64,000 bases of DNA, taken from positions 5,518,001 to 5,582,000 of the forward strand of contig OX388348.1 in NCBI GenBank assembly GCA_947579665.1, read 5' to 3'. The first letter of the stretch is position 1. The number at the start of each line of letters is the position of its first letter. Shown one piece after another: positions 11,323 to 19,830 of the stretch. The position numbers and the translations under genes are program-made. The notes under the pieces were generated by a model, which saw nothing but the letters and a program-made list of their open reading frames with translations, was not told where the DNA came from and did not search any database. Origin of the DNA: Sympetrum striolatum. Taxonomy: Eukaryota > Arthropoda > Insecta > Odonata > Libellulidae.

Positions 11323-11977
11323 GGCCCGTATTTCGCTAGACCACCAGGCGGCGCAACCAGCTGTGCCAGCGGTGACCATCTCCTTATTATACTAGGCCGC
11401 CGGGCGCCACCGGTGACTCAGTCAGCGACACGTGCAGAGCAACCGGTGGCTCTGCCAATCACTCGTTGGGCCCCTCGCACGAACTTAGAAAGTATCCCAC
11501 GGTAGTTCTCGAGAGCGGAATAGTCTGTTTTCTGTTGTTTTATTCACGCAACTTTTCAGCGTGGAAGAATGCCAGAAGTTATTGGACGCAAATGTGAATA
11601 GAGAGGATATCATTTGTGCAGTGGAACAACGACCTGGAATTTTGGACGCCAGTTCGGAAGTCTACAGCAGTAAGCTAGTAAATCTGAATGCTTAGAATGG
11701 AACAATTCGTACATTCCTCGGTGGCCAAACCGAGCGGTGGCGGGACCGGCCGCGCCGCCTGGCATCTGTAACAGAGGTTCGGTATGATGCAACGCCCCGA
11801 CAAGACTCTCCGCCACCGCGGCTGCCACCGTGGTCGAGGGGAACGGCAGCCAGTTTGTGGCGACACCACCGGCTGCCCTAATCTAATAGGCTCCATAACA
11901 ATCAATGCGCAATGACGAGCGGCGTCACCGGTGTCGCAGCTGGTTGCGCCGCCTGGCGGCCTAGTGTAATGCGGGCC
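11323..11977. mobile_element. Inverted-repeat DNA transposon, PIF/Harbinger-like, non-autonomous
   Basis: Both ends carry an inverted repeat of roughly 55 bp: 11323 begins GGCCCGTATTTCGCTAGACC, and the complement of the right end begins GGCCCGCATTACACTAGGCC. Both continue through CAGGCGGCGCAACCAGCTG to a GGTGAC core. A second, subterminal copy of the end sequence lies at about 11390-11417. Flanking bases are TAA on the left and TCA on the right, which could be a mutated three-base target duplication. The element is much more GC-rich than its surroundings. An internal MADF-like frame, typical of the partner protein of PIF/Harbinger elements, supports that class. No transposase is present. Confidence 0.65.
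11561..11695 (+). pseudogene. MADF (Myb/SANT-like) domain remnant inside the transposon
   Basis: A 44-codon frame ending in TAG reads ...NREDIICAVEQRPGILDASS and continues EVYSSK. This matches the start of a MADF domain, where a helix with an acidic-aromatic or E-xRP pattern is followed by a D.SS..Y segment; PIF/Harbinger elements encode such a DNA-binding partner of the transposase. The second half of the domain, with its tryptophan-containing helices, is missing. The frame is preceded by a pyrimidine-rich tract and CAG (about 11537-11559), which looks like a 3' splice site, so this may be the first part of an internal exon. It is probably not functional, and the assignment is from pattern memory only. 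Confidence 0.45.
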
Positions 11978-12068
11978 TCACTTGAATTCGTATTTAACGA
12001 AGAAAATATAAAGCCGGTATTTAATTCCTAAGATTTGTCCTTAACGTCTGCATTGATTCTGAAGACCT
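11978..12068. other. Short spacer between two GC-rich elements
   Basis: This AT-rich spacer has no signature and ends in AGACCT, repeated after the next element. Confidence 0.4.
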
Positions 12069-12588
12069 TGACACGCCGGGGACGCCTAGGTTTGAAGTTG
12101 CCCGAAAAGCGCGCCGGGGGTAAACCCGGAGAAACGGGATTTACTCCCGCCCCCGCCACAGGGACGCCATCCCTGATTGGCCCGTAGCCCTGAGGGCCCA
12201 CACATATATAGGGGTCCCTGAACTAGGGAAAAGCAGTTGCTGAACGAGACCTGATTAGGTGCAACGGCAAAAAGAAAGGCTCAACAGAAGAAGTGTGAAC
12301 AAAGTCTCAAAATATGAAAAGCAGTTCGGGGTAGGGAGGCGAACAGGGCGATCGAGTGAGAACTCCCCGTGCTTCGCTGTCCCTAGCAAACCCCCCGCAG
12401 TCGCGGTCGGTCGAGCGAGAGCTCTGCCGGGATCCAGTTTGGGCGACATTGGTGGAAATAAAATAAATAAAAACCAATCTGAAACTAAAGTTGTTCTTGA
12501 CAAGAGTCGCCTCCTCCCGGATCACCCTTTGATTCCCATGCAAACGCGCAGCGCTGAGCCTATACCCCAAGAGGAGTCATAATTTTAT
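12069..12588 (+). mobile_element. Candidate solo LTR
   Basis: This GC-rich block of about 520 bp is bounded by AGACCT on both sides (12063-12068 and 12589-12594). It starts TGAC and contains GTCA near its end (12577-12580), as LTR ends do, although ten further bases lie between that GTCA and the right-hand AGACCT. Inside, TATATA (12205-12210) is 30 bases before a GCAGTTG initiator-like site (A at 12235), and AATAAA signals lie near 12460-12473. This is the order U3-R-U5. A third AGACCT occurs inside the block (near 12248), so the flanking match may be chance. No primer-binding site or internal retroelement protein was seen. Confidence 0.4.
12205..12240 (+). promoter_or_regulatory. TATA box and initiator of the LTR candidate
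   Basis: TATATA is followed by AGCAGTTG with the A at +1 about 30 bases downstream, a normal Pol II core-promoter geometry. Confidence 0.35.
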
Positions 12589-12719
12589 AGACCTATTTAA
12601 TGATCATTGAGTTCTATGAAACGAAAACCGTATGCTACAATGTTTAATTAATGATTTTTATCCTATTTTCTTGTTCAACTTGCCTTTCCTTCATTTCCTT
12701 AGTTTCTGTTTTAATTATA

Positions 12720-13266
12720 TTATTATTACAAAAATGTCACAAGTGGACTAATGGTCCGGTGACAACACTTATTACATATATTACACATTTTATTAAATAT
12801 CCAATCTGTACATATTTTAAATAAAATACAAAAATTTACATATTTACCTTATCCTTCCCTTCCCTCATGAAACATAGAAGTTTTTTCAGGGTTCCCAGTA
12901 GGCCTTCACGGCTACCGTAGCGGTCCCGGGGACAAGTCCCCACCGTATATCACCCTACTCCCCCTGTACTCGTCATGCTCACTCGTCCTTAATATTTATA
13001 CCCAATCTTTTTACAAACTCCCTATGATTTTTTGGGAAGGGCTCCAAGACTCCTGCAGGCAAATCATTCCAATCCGTAACAGCACGATATAGAAAAGAGA
13101 ATTTACTAATGTTTATTCGCTGTTTTGTAAATTTAATATCTATGGTCTTTTCTGCCATGAAATTTTGCCATAGTGACTTTGTTTGAAAATTCCTTTAACG
13201 GTTTAACTCCTGTGTATACTTAAAAAATAAAGCTAGCCTTTACTTTGATCTCCGCTCCTCTAAACT
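12720..13266 (-). mobile_element. LINE 3' end fragment
   Basis: This holds the coding end of a non-LTR retrotransposon, a 3' UTR of about 250 bp, and an end rich in TAATAATAAT (minus strand) at about 12720-12735. It is truncated at its 5' side near 13266. It is a different family from the LINE at 18.65-19.83 kb: both the C-terminal residues and the 3' tail differ. Confidence 0.6.
12979..13266 (-). pseudogene. C-terminal end of a LINE reverse transcriptase, decayed
   Basis: The minus strand in one frame gives SLEERRSK, stop, RLALFFKYTQELNR, stop, then a run to a final stop at 12979-12981 that includes FSFLYRAVTDWNDLP and FVKRLGI. This matches the end of CR1/Jockey-like polyproteins, where 'sLe.RR...rl.lfyk' is followed later by 'y...v..WN.LP' and a final '..F..rl'. 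Two in-frame stops show it is dead. No catalytic reverse-transcriptase motif is included. Confidence 0.6.
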
Positions 13267-13481
13267 TTTATGTGTATTTTTAATGTGCTTTTTTATTTAT
13301 ATGTATTTTTTATTAATCTATTATTTATTTTTATCAAACCACATGTGATTGGGTTTTTGTAACCTGTTTAATAGGATACGATTCAATATAAAAATCTTAT
13401 CCCCAAAACTGAATATTAAGGATAATTATTCTAATCGGCAAGACATGTAAGCTTTAAGTTAGATAATTCACGCTGACGATA

Positions 13482-13900
13482 TTATTTGCGTGTTATCGCT
13501 TTTTGTATCTTTTTGCGGGCATAATCATTCCATTCCCATTTTTCATCTCCCGAAGGATCGTCGATTCCCGTGGGATTGAAGATTGCCCATTTCTTTTCTT
13601 CTTCCGAAGAGAGCTGAATGGCGGAGGAATTCGTTGGGAACAAAAAGTCCGCATCAGGTGCGACGTCGCTTCGGGGCCACAATTGGCGAAAAATGCATCC
13701 ATAACATTTTATTTCTTGTTTTCGGAGGGTCGTGCGTCGAGGGAGAACAACTTGGATTACCTTTTGTTTCGACAGTTTGTCTGCTGAGAATCCAAATGCA
13801 TTGTTTTCATCTTCTTCCACATTTAAAGCGTCCACTGTCAACTTCGATTGCATCGTATTTTTTCTATTTATAGCGACATTTTTGTTTTTGATAGTTTTTG
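13482..13900 (-). pseudogene. Coding-like stretch, part 2 of a probable retrocopy
   Basis: A 123-codon open frame (13482-13853) begins near MQSKLTVDALNVEEDENN, is hydrophilic, and ends with a WEWNDYARKKIQKAI-like basic tail. Coding-like sequence continues upstream to about 14095 in shifted frames, for example VFEENPLKEFVMLRK near 13985-14030. Downstream on the minus strand is a long A-rich stretch with AATAAA signals near 13300-13330, as after a processed transcript. I do not recognise the protein. It may equally be an exon of an unknown gene, but the frame changes argue for decay. Confidence 0.4.
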
Positions 13901-14182
13901 TTTTGAACTTCCCATTTACTTTCCTTATTTACCAATATCAAATTTCTTTAAAGCATCATTTTTCCGAAGCATAACAAACTCTTTCAAAGGATTTTCCTCG
14001 AATACTTTGAAGCTGTTCCCCAGACCTTGTCTTGATGATGTGAATTTTTTTCACTTGCCTGTTAGTTCAAAATAGCGTAAATTTAATTTTCTAATCGGTC
14101 ATGTCCATACATACATAGTGATAATGCGATAACTAATTATGTGTGTCATCTAGAAGAATGCTTAGGCGTCGGTTACTTCTTG

Positions 14183-14280
14183 CAGCCGTGCTTCTCAACC
14201 AGCGTGCCATGGGTTAGCTGTTGGATCGCTGCAACATTTTCCCTGGTGACATGCTTTTATTTTTTTAACGAATTTAGGGT
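14183..14280 (+). repeat. hAT-like terminal fragment
   Basis: CAGCCGTGCTTCTCAACCAG followed by CGTGCCATGGGTTAG resembles the terminal inverted repeat of hAT MITEs of the CAGTGGTTCTCAACC type. No matching right end was found nearby, so the extent is uncertain. It sits between the two coding-like pieces and may be what split them. Confidence 0.35.
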
Positions 14281-14422
14281 AAAGAGCCCTATGACGTCGA
14301 AATGAATTAAAAGTAAGTTTGAATAGATTTTATTGTAATTTCTTTAAGCGCTTAATTATCTCTTTACTATAGCAAGGATAGGCAACTGTTATCCTTCTTT
14401 TGCAATATGCAATTTCTATTTT

Positions 14423-14817
14423 TTGGCCAGTGCATTTCTCTGCAGTTCTTTTCTTTCAGCTTGAAAATTTTCTCTGGTTGTCATTGCCTTTGTTGTGATT
14501 CCACAAGGTGAGATAATTTTCACTGATTCCTTTTTTCAATATTTGTTCACAGCACCAGTTTTATATTCCCAGGCATGGAATTTTTTCTCGCATAGACCTT
14601 GGATATTCTTGGCGGTCGGATTTTCAGGGAGAGAGGACCCCGCAGCTGAAGGAAGGCCTTGAGTTGTTGGTTGCAATTTGACCGGAGGTACTGTAAGGGA
14701 AGGCGTTCTTTTTCCGACTGGAAAATAGTCAAAGACGACCCTCAATCTTCGCTCGTGGCAATCATAAAGAGGCTTCTTCAGTGAAGTCAGTGCTGTTAAA
14801 GTGTCATAGAACCAGTC
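14423..14817 (-). pseudogene. Coding-like stretch, part 1 of a probable retrocopy
   Basis: Read on the minus strand, a 93-codon open stretch runs from 14817 to the stop at 14536: it begins DWFYDTLTALTSLKKPLYDC and later has HAWEYKTGAVNKY. After the stop, a +1/-1 frame change leads into ITTKAMTTRENFQAERKELQ. The composition (lysine, glutamate, serine, proline, few rare patterns) looks like a real protein rather than a chance frame. No intron is visible and several stops and frame changes occur, so a processed pseudogene is the simplest reading. The family was not recognised. Confidence 0.4.
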
Positions 14818-16804
14818 TCATGATGTTTAATAGGTAATTTTGAATGTTAACTGCGTGAGTATAGAAGTGCAGGGATCTGAGCACAGCTTTGCTTGGGAAA
14901 CTTATTTCAAGGTATATTAATTTTCTTCATTCTTCTTCATATTCTCTAGTGATTTGCTTCATATGTCTGTATTAGCAACACCATAAGTTTCTCAATATAA
15001 AATCGAACGAAAACACCCCATATACTTCTTTGAACGTGTACAGCAATAGAAAGCACCCTCAGGGCACTCAAAGACCCTGAGAACCTCTATGGTTTGCTTA
15101 TTACTTCGAGATATACAGATGTAGGAACTTGTCAAAATGGGACGAGGTTTGTGTGAATCACGCTTCATCTGTATTGATAATAACTTACTTAGAGTGAATT
15201 ATTTAATGGTGTTTATGCGTTGTGTTTATGCTGTGTTTTTAGCTGAATATTATGTGCGATTTCATTAATTAAATTAGTTTGTTACTCTTAAAGAAGCCCA
15301 TTATAAGTTAGGCCGAATCAATATAAAAATCTGCCAAGAGGGAGTGGTATTTGAGACCATTTCACTTTAATCTTAAAATAACTTTTTGTTGTGTTAAAAC
15401 AGATATGTAATGGTCGTTGGAAAACTTCGCAATTAGATGAATTGAAGCACCAGATCGTTCACAATAAGATTTTAGTTAAAGCTTCTCAATTAAGTCTCAT
15501 CATAAGAATATTGCTACTAATGCTAAATCATCAAGTAAACTACCAACTCTTTACCCTCCTTCACGACTTCTTCCTTTGGTCTTTAATGAAGTATATCTGT
15601 GAAGGGGATTGTTGTTTTTAATTCGAGTGAGATTTGTGCTAGGAATTGTGCTTAGGCAAGAAAAAACAGCCATGAATGGTAGACCTTAAAAGATAAAGAG
15701 ACCAGGAAGTACGTGCTGGCGAAGTACTTATATTTTGAGAGCATTAAATAATACCTACAATATGTATCGCAAAATCAATACAGAATGACTCCATATCATG
15801 AATTTTAACAAAATGACTTTGTAAAGTTTTGCACGCTCTTTTTTATTAGAGTGACTAGTTTCAACTCAAGCTAAAGCAAGTAAACAGGAGCAAAGGAACT
15901 AAACGCAAAAATGAGTAGCAATTGATAATTAATGATGTAGAGGAATGTTAGGACTGATTGGAGATAGTTGTGGGAAGGGATGATAAGAGACCTTTGAAAA
16001 CAATGGGAGCTGAGCTGTAAAAGAGTCATTGTTAAATTATACTCACAAAAAAAGGTAAAACTTTTCAAAGTTTTGGTGTCATGTTGTGTGCAAAAGTCAG
16101 TTGCTAATTGAAAATAAGGAAGACATTTGTACATAACGTATTGTATAATTTTACATGATAATGTGTTACAAGCAATAATATATGAGAGTATAACATATAT
16201 AACGTACAGAATTGCCTTTAATTCCTTTCCCGGCTCGCGTCTGGTACCGGTCTTGATTTTATGGAAAATCATTTGCGTGCAGCATCAAATTCGTGATGAC
16301 ACGAACTCGACAAAATAAATACTGCGCCAAGATAAAAAATCATTAATCCCATCCGACATTTGATGACGTCGGATCCTGTCGATACATTCTCTCGATTGAA
16401 TTAGCTTACAAATGAAATTTCGAAGTCGACTCCGAGATTCGACAGCAAAAATAAAAGAGGGAAATAGCGGAGGTTACTTCCTCAAATTGACAGTCGAAAG
16501 GATATTATCGCGTCACAATCGAGATTAAAAAGGATTGGGTGCGCTTTATCTGGAGGTTATGCCGGGAAAATGGCTGTAAATGCTTATTACTGTTTGATGT
16601 ATCACATCCGAAAACATGGTCACATTTCCTCAGATTGTGTGAGTAAGCCATAAGTATCAGCTGTGAGCACTTAATCTTTGAAACATCTCAGGAGAGGCTC
16701 TTTGTCTGTGATGAATAATGAGACGAATAAATGCAGAGCCGTATGGCCTTTTTACGGCTTGAATCTCGCACCGCATATTTAGCTAATACATCCATCATTA
16801 GCCC
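14818..16804. other. Gene-free DNA
   Basis: I see no named element. A 133-codon frame at 15871-16272 (minus) is hydrophobic and cysteine/tyrosine-rich, as expected for a chance frame in AT-rich DNA. Confidence 0.45.
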
Positions 16805-16880
16805 CCAGATAGCCCATTGAGCATCGCGTGCGCTTTTGGCGAAAGTGGGTTCAGGGTTTGATTCCCGGTTTCTGCCATGA
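16805..16880 (+). repeat. tRNA-like SINE copy
   Basis: A B-box-like GGTTTGATTCC (16855-16865) with GGG/CCC flanks forms a short T-arm. Upstream, TCGCGTGCGCTTTTGGCGAA parallels GCGCGTTTGCCTTTGGCGGA of the copy at 2.25 kb, and both are followed by TTCAGG and the B box. It is therefore a second, diverged copy of the same tRNA-derived family. Acceptor pairing is not preserved. Confidence 0.45.
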
Positions 16881-18650
16881 TACAGCATCGTGAAAAAGGG
16901 AAGCTATATGAATTAATTACTAGCGGGTCCGAGTGTTTAGTACAGACAAATACAGCAGAGTCGATGCACTGCAGGGGCATCACTGATAAGGAAGGCATTG
17001 CCTTTGATATGCGCTTCGGGTACAACAATTCCTTTCCTGCTTTATCGGACTACCGGGAGGTAAGAGGAGGAACGCCGACAAAGACGGCTTTTGGGGATTT
17101 TAAACCTCTAATTCACTATACCTTGTTAACCAATTTTGGAGATAACTATGGCAGACGATATTGATGACAATAAACATCACCAAAGTTAGCTCTGATGATG
17201 GTTTGTTTATCGAGAAAGAGGCGTTTCATTCTTTGCGAAATACTCTGAGCATTACCTTTCTCTTGTATTAATCTTGAACTGGAATTCGTATGAGCTTCTT
17301 TTGAATACAACTCGCTAATTCAAAATGTCGAGTACTCGATTCGGAGGGCATTCGAAACGAGTAGCCTGGGTCCCTTTTGGATGGAGTCCTACGTCACAAT
17401 GTGATCGCAGTCATATCATATTCAGCTTTTCATTTGACATTTTGTCATATGCAGAGAGTTCTTTCAAGCCGTGGGTCATCATCAACATTTAACCGCGATG
17501 TCCCCTTATTGATCGAGCAGTTCATCTTATTTAACGTACTGCTCTTGTGGATTAATACAGAGCATACAAGCTTTTATTTCTCTAGTGGGGCACCCTACAA
17601 AGCTGCTGTTTCAATTAATGAGATATATATTTCTTCGATTCACGTAGACTTCAGTAACTTCGACTGTTTTTAAGATAATTGAAATATTACAGATCATCCG
17701 GCGGAAATAACTGAGTAAAAATTGATGATTTCTATAATCCCCCATGTTTTGGCCGAAATCACGTATATCACACATTTCATTGTGTGGATGAATCAGCGAT
17801 CCATGATGCAATGAGAGAATTTTCGGTCGAAAAGTCTTTCTTTTTTTGGTGTTCAATCGGTGTGAGAATCTTATCTGCGGTGTCGAATCGGTGCGAGCGT
17901 GTTGTGCGTGATCTGGAGACGAATCGAGCTTCCCCACAAGTTATTGGGAGTGTTTGTGGGAGGGGAGGAAACTTTTTTATTTGCGAGATCACGCTTCGAA
18001 GAATTTGCATGCGCTCTGGAGGGAGCAAGTGCAGGGGATGTTAAGTATTGAGACGGCGCGCTGGATTCGATTTGAACGTCCGATCTGTGATATACAGCGA
18101 GCTATCGGGGCGGAATCCGGAAGGAAGCTGCTCTTTTGCGGATTGTGTCGCCAATTCGATGATCTTCGTCAGTTGTTTTCGGTGCAGCCATCTTTAAAAA
18201 ATAGCTGGCTATTGCACAATTACTTCCTCGTTTATTTTCATAGACAATTAGATGCGGATATAACTTGAGTAATGGAAAGAAACGATTAGCTGACTTAACT
18301 TGATGAGTGATATCCTTCGTTTGCCCGTTGTTTTTGGAGAGAAGAGGCGAATTTCATTTTTTTCAATACTGCTTTTGATAGCTACTGCGGTATGAGCTAC
18401 GCTAACGAATGGAATTCATTTTGTTAACTTCTTATCGTTTGACATAAACAATTGACAGATCATTGCGCTACTCTCACTTGACTGCCGCCAATCTTAATAT
18501 TCCGGCTGTGAGTCAATGACATACCAACTCTTTACTCAGCTTGCATGACAAACAAGCCGGACATTGTTTCTTTACAAATGCTTTTATTTTTTCCTTCCAA
18601 GACAATACATTTTTCATCAAAATTTCTCGCGTATTTTTCCTATTTTAATT
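16881..18650. other. Gene-free DNA with a GC-richer patch
   Basis: About 17780-18230 is richer in G and C than its surroundings and open in several frames on both strands, but no frame contains a recognised motif. Confidence 0.4.
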
Positions 18651-19830
18651 TGTCTATGTCTATGTCTATGTCTATGTAAGAACCCTGCAAGCCACCTTTC
18701 GGCGTATGGCAGGGGGTGCAAGCACCTTGACTCTATTTTCCTAAACGGTTGCTTTCGCGTATACTTCGCGGAAAAAATGAATTTTTGAAACGATTCGTTT
18801 TAGCATCTATTTCCCTAATCTTTCGGGCAGTATCAGCACGGCCCATATAACAGGGGGGTCGCATTATATCGGTTACATCATCTGAAAACGTAATTTCTCT
18901 GAACTTATTTAATAAATTTATCCTTTTACTTTTTCTTCTATCTTCTAATGATTCCCATCCCGCATCCTGTAACATCTGAGTGACACTCGCTGTTTTATCG
19001 TAGCAATTCTTTACAAATCGTATCGCCTTTCCTTGTTCGTTTTCTAAATCCCGAATATGACATTTCTCGGCGGGGTCCCATACAGTACATGCATACTCAA
19101 GGTGAGGCCTAACTAACGCTAAGTAACATCGCTCGCGAACCTTTTCTTCGCTCCTACCGACTATTCTTTTAACGAAGCCGAGTTTCTTAAGTGCTTTTCC
19201 ACATATATTTCGGATGTGGGCACTCCATGATAGATTATTCGTGAGAGTTACTCCAAGATACTTTACCGATTCTACTGTCATTAGGTTTACCCCTCGGAGA
19301 CTATAAGAATAATCATTTATTATAGATTTACTTTCGAAGAAGTTAACTACCGAACACTTTTCTACATTAAGCTCTAATTGCCAATCATCGCACCAATTCA
19401 TAATTCTGTCTAAGTCGTTCGAAAGGGTTAATCTATCCTCTGAACTAACTATTTCCCTGTAAATGACTGTGTCGTCTGCGAATATCCTAACATTGCTTTC
19501 AATGTGATTGCTGAGGTCGTTGATGTATACTAAAAATAACAACGGTCCAATTACACTGCCCTGAGGGACGCCCGAGGTCACCTTAACCAAGTTGGAACTA
19601 ATACCATCGAGTACTACTCGTTGCTCTCTATCGGTGAGAAAGTCTTTTATCCAGTTAATAACTTGTGCATTGATACCCGCAACTTCTAATTTGTACAGCA
19701 ATTTATGATGAGGTACCTTATCGAAAGCCTTCCGAAAATCTAAAAATATCGCATCGACTTGCTTATGTTTTTCAGCAGAGTTTAGAACATCGTGTACTAA
19801 TAAAGCCAGCTGAGACTCACAAGATTTTTG
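18651..19830 (-). mobile_element. 5'-truncated CR1/Jockey-like LINE
   Basis: The element reads on the minus strand from the middle of its reverse transcriptase (19830) to its 3' end. After the stop comes a UTR of about 80 bp with GCACCCCCTGCCATACGCCG and AAAGGTGGCTTGCAGGG, ending in about four copies of the hexamer ACATAG (18653-18676). 5' truncation and a simple-repeat tail are normal for target-primed reverse transcription. No clear target-site duplication was seen. A second copy of the family lies at 50.9-51.2 kb on the plus strand. Confidence 0.85.
18733..19830 (-). CDS. LINE reverse transcriptase, 5'-truncated, frame open
   Basis: The 365 codons are without a stop from QKSCESQLALLVHDVL at 19830, where the element is cut, to ...RESNRLGK. 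Reverse transcriptases copy their own transcript at a nicked target. Visible motifs, in order: FLDFRKAFDKVPHH (palm motif A with the first catalytic Asp), GVPQGSVIGPLLFLVYIND (motif B), FADDT (motif C, catalytic Asp pair), a YLGVTL segment, then the C-terminal region with HLEYACTVWDP and WESLEDRRKSKR. The fingers region and any endonuclease are missing, so the product cannot be active. The absence of stops points to a young insertion. The first residue is set by the truncation, not by a start codon. Confidence 0.85.
   Translation of the reverse strand, partial: QKSCESQLALLVHDVLNSAEKHKQVDAIFLDFRKAFDKVPHHKLLYKLEVAGINAQVINWIKDFLTDREQRVVLDGISSNLVKVTSGVPQGSVIGPLLFLVYINDLSNHIESNVRIFADDTVIYREIVSSEDRLTLSNDLDRIMNWCDDWQLELNVEKCSVVNFFESKSIINDYSYSLRGVNLMTVESVKYLGVTLTNNLSWSAHIRNICGKALKKLGFVKRIVGRSEEKVRERCYLALVRPHLEYACTVWDPAEKCHIRDLENEQGKAIRFVKNCYDKTASVTQMLQDAGWESLEDRRKSKRINLLNKFREITFSDDVTDIMRPPCYMGRADTARKIREIDAKTNRFKNSFFPRSIRESNRLGK

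Noticed and set aside
14366..14400. CAAGGATAGGCAACTG, resembling another hAT terminal repeat
   Set aside because: Too short, no partner, and it overlaps the region between the coding-like pieces.
15871..16272. 133-codon minus-strand frame with hydrophobic stretches
   Set aside because: Composition (Ile, Leu, Tyr, Ser, Cys) is what AT-rich DNA gives by chance; no conserved pattern.
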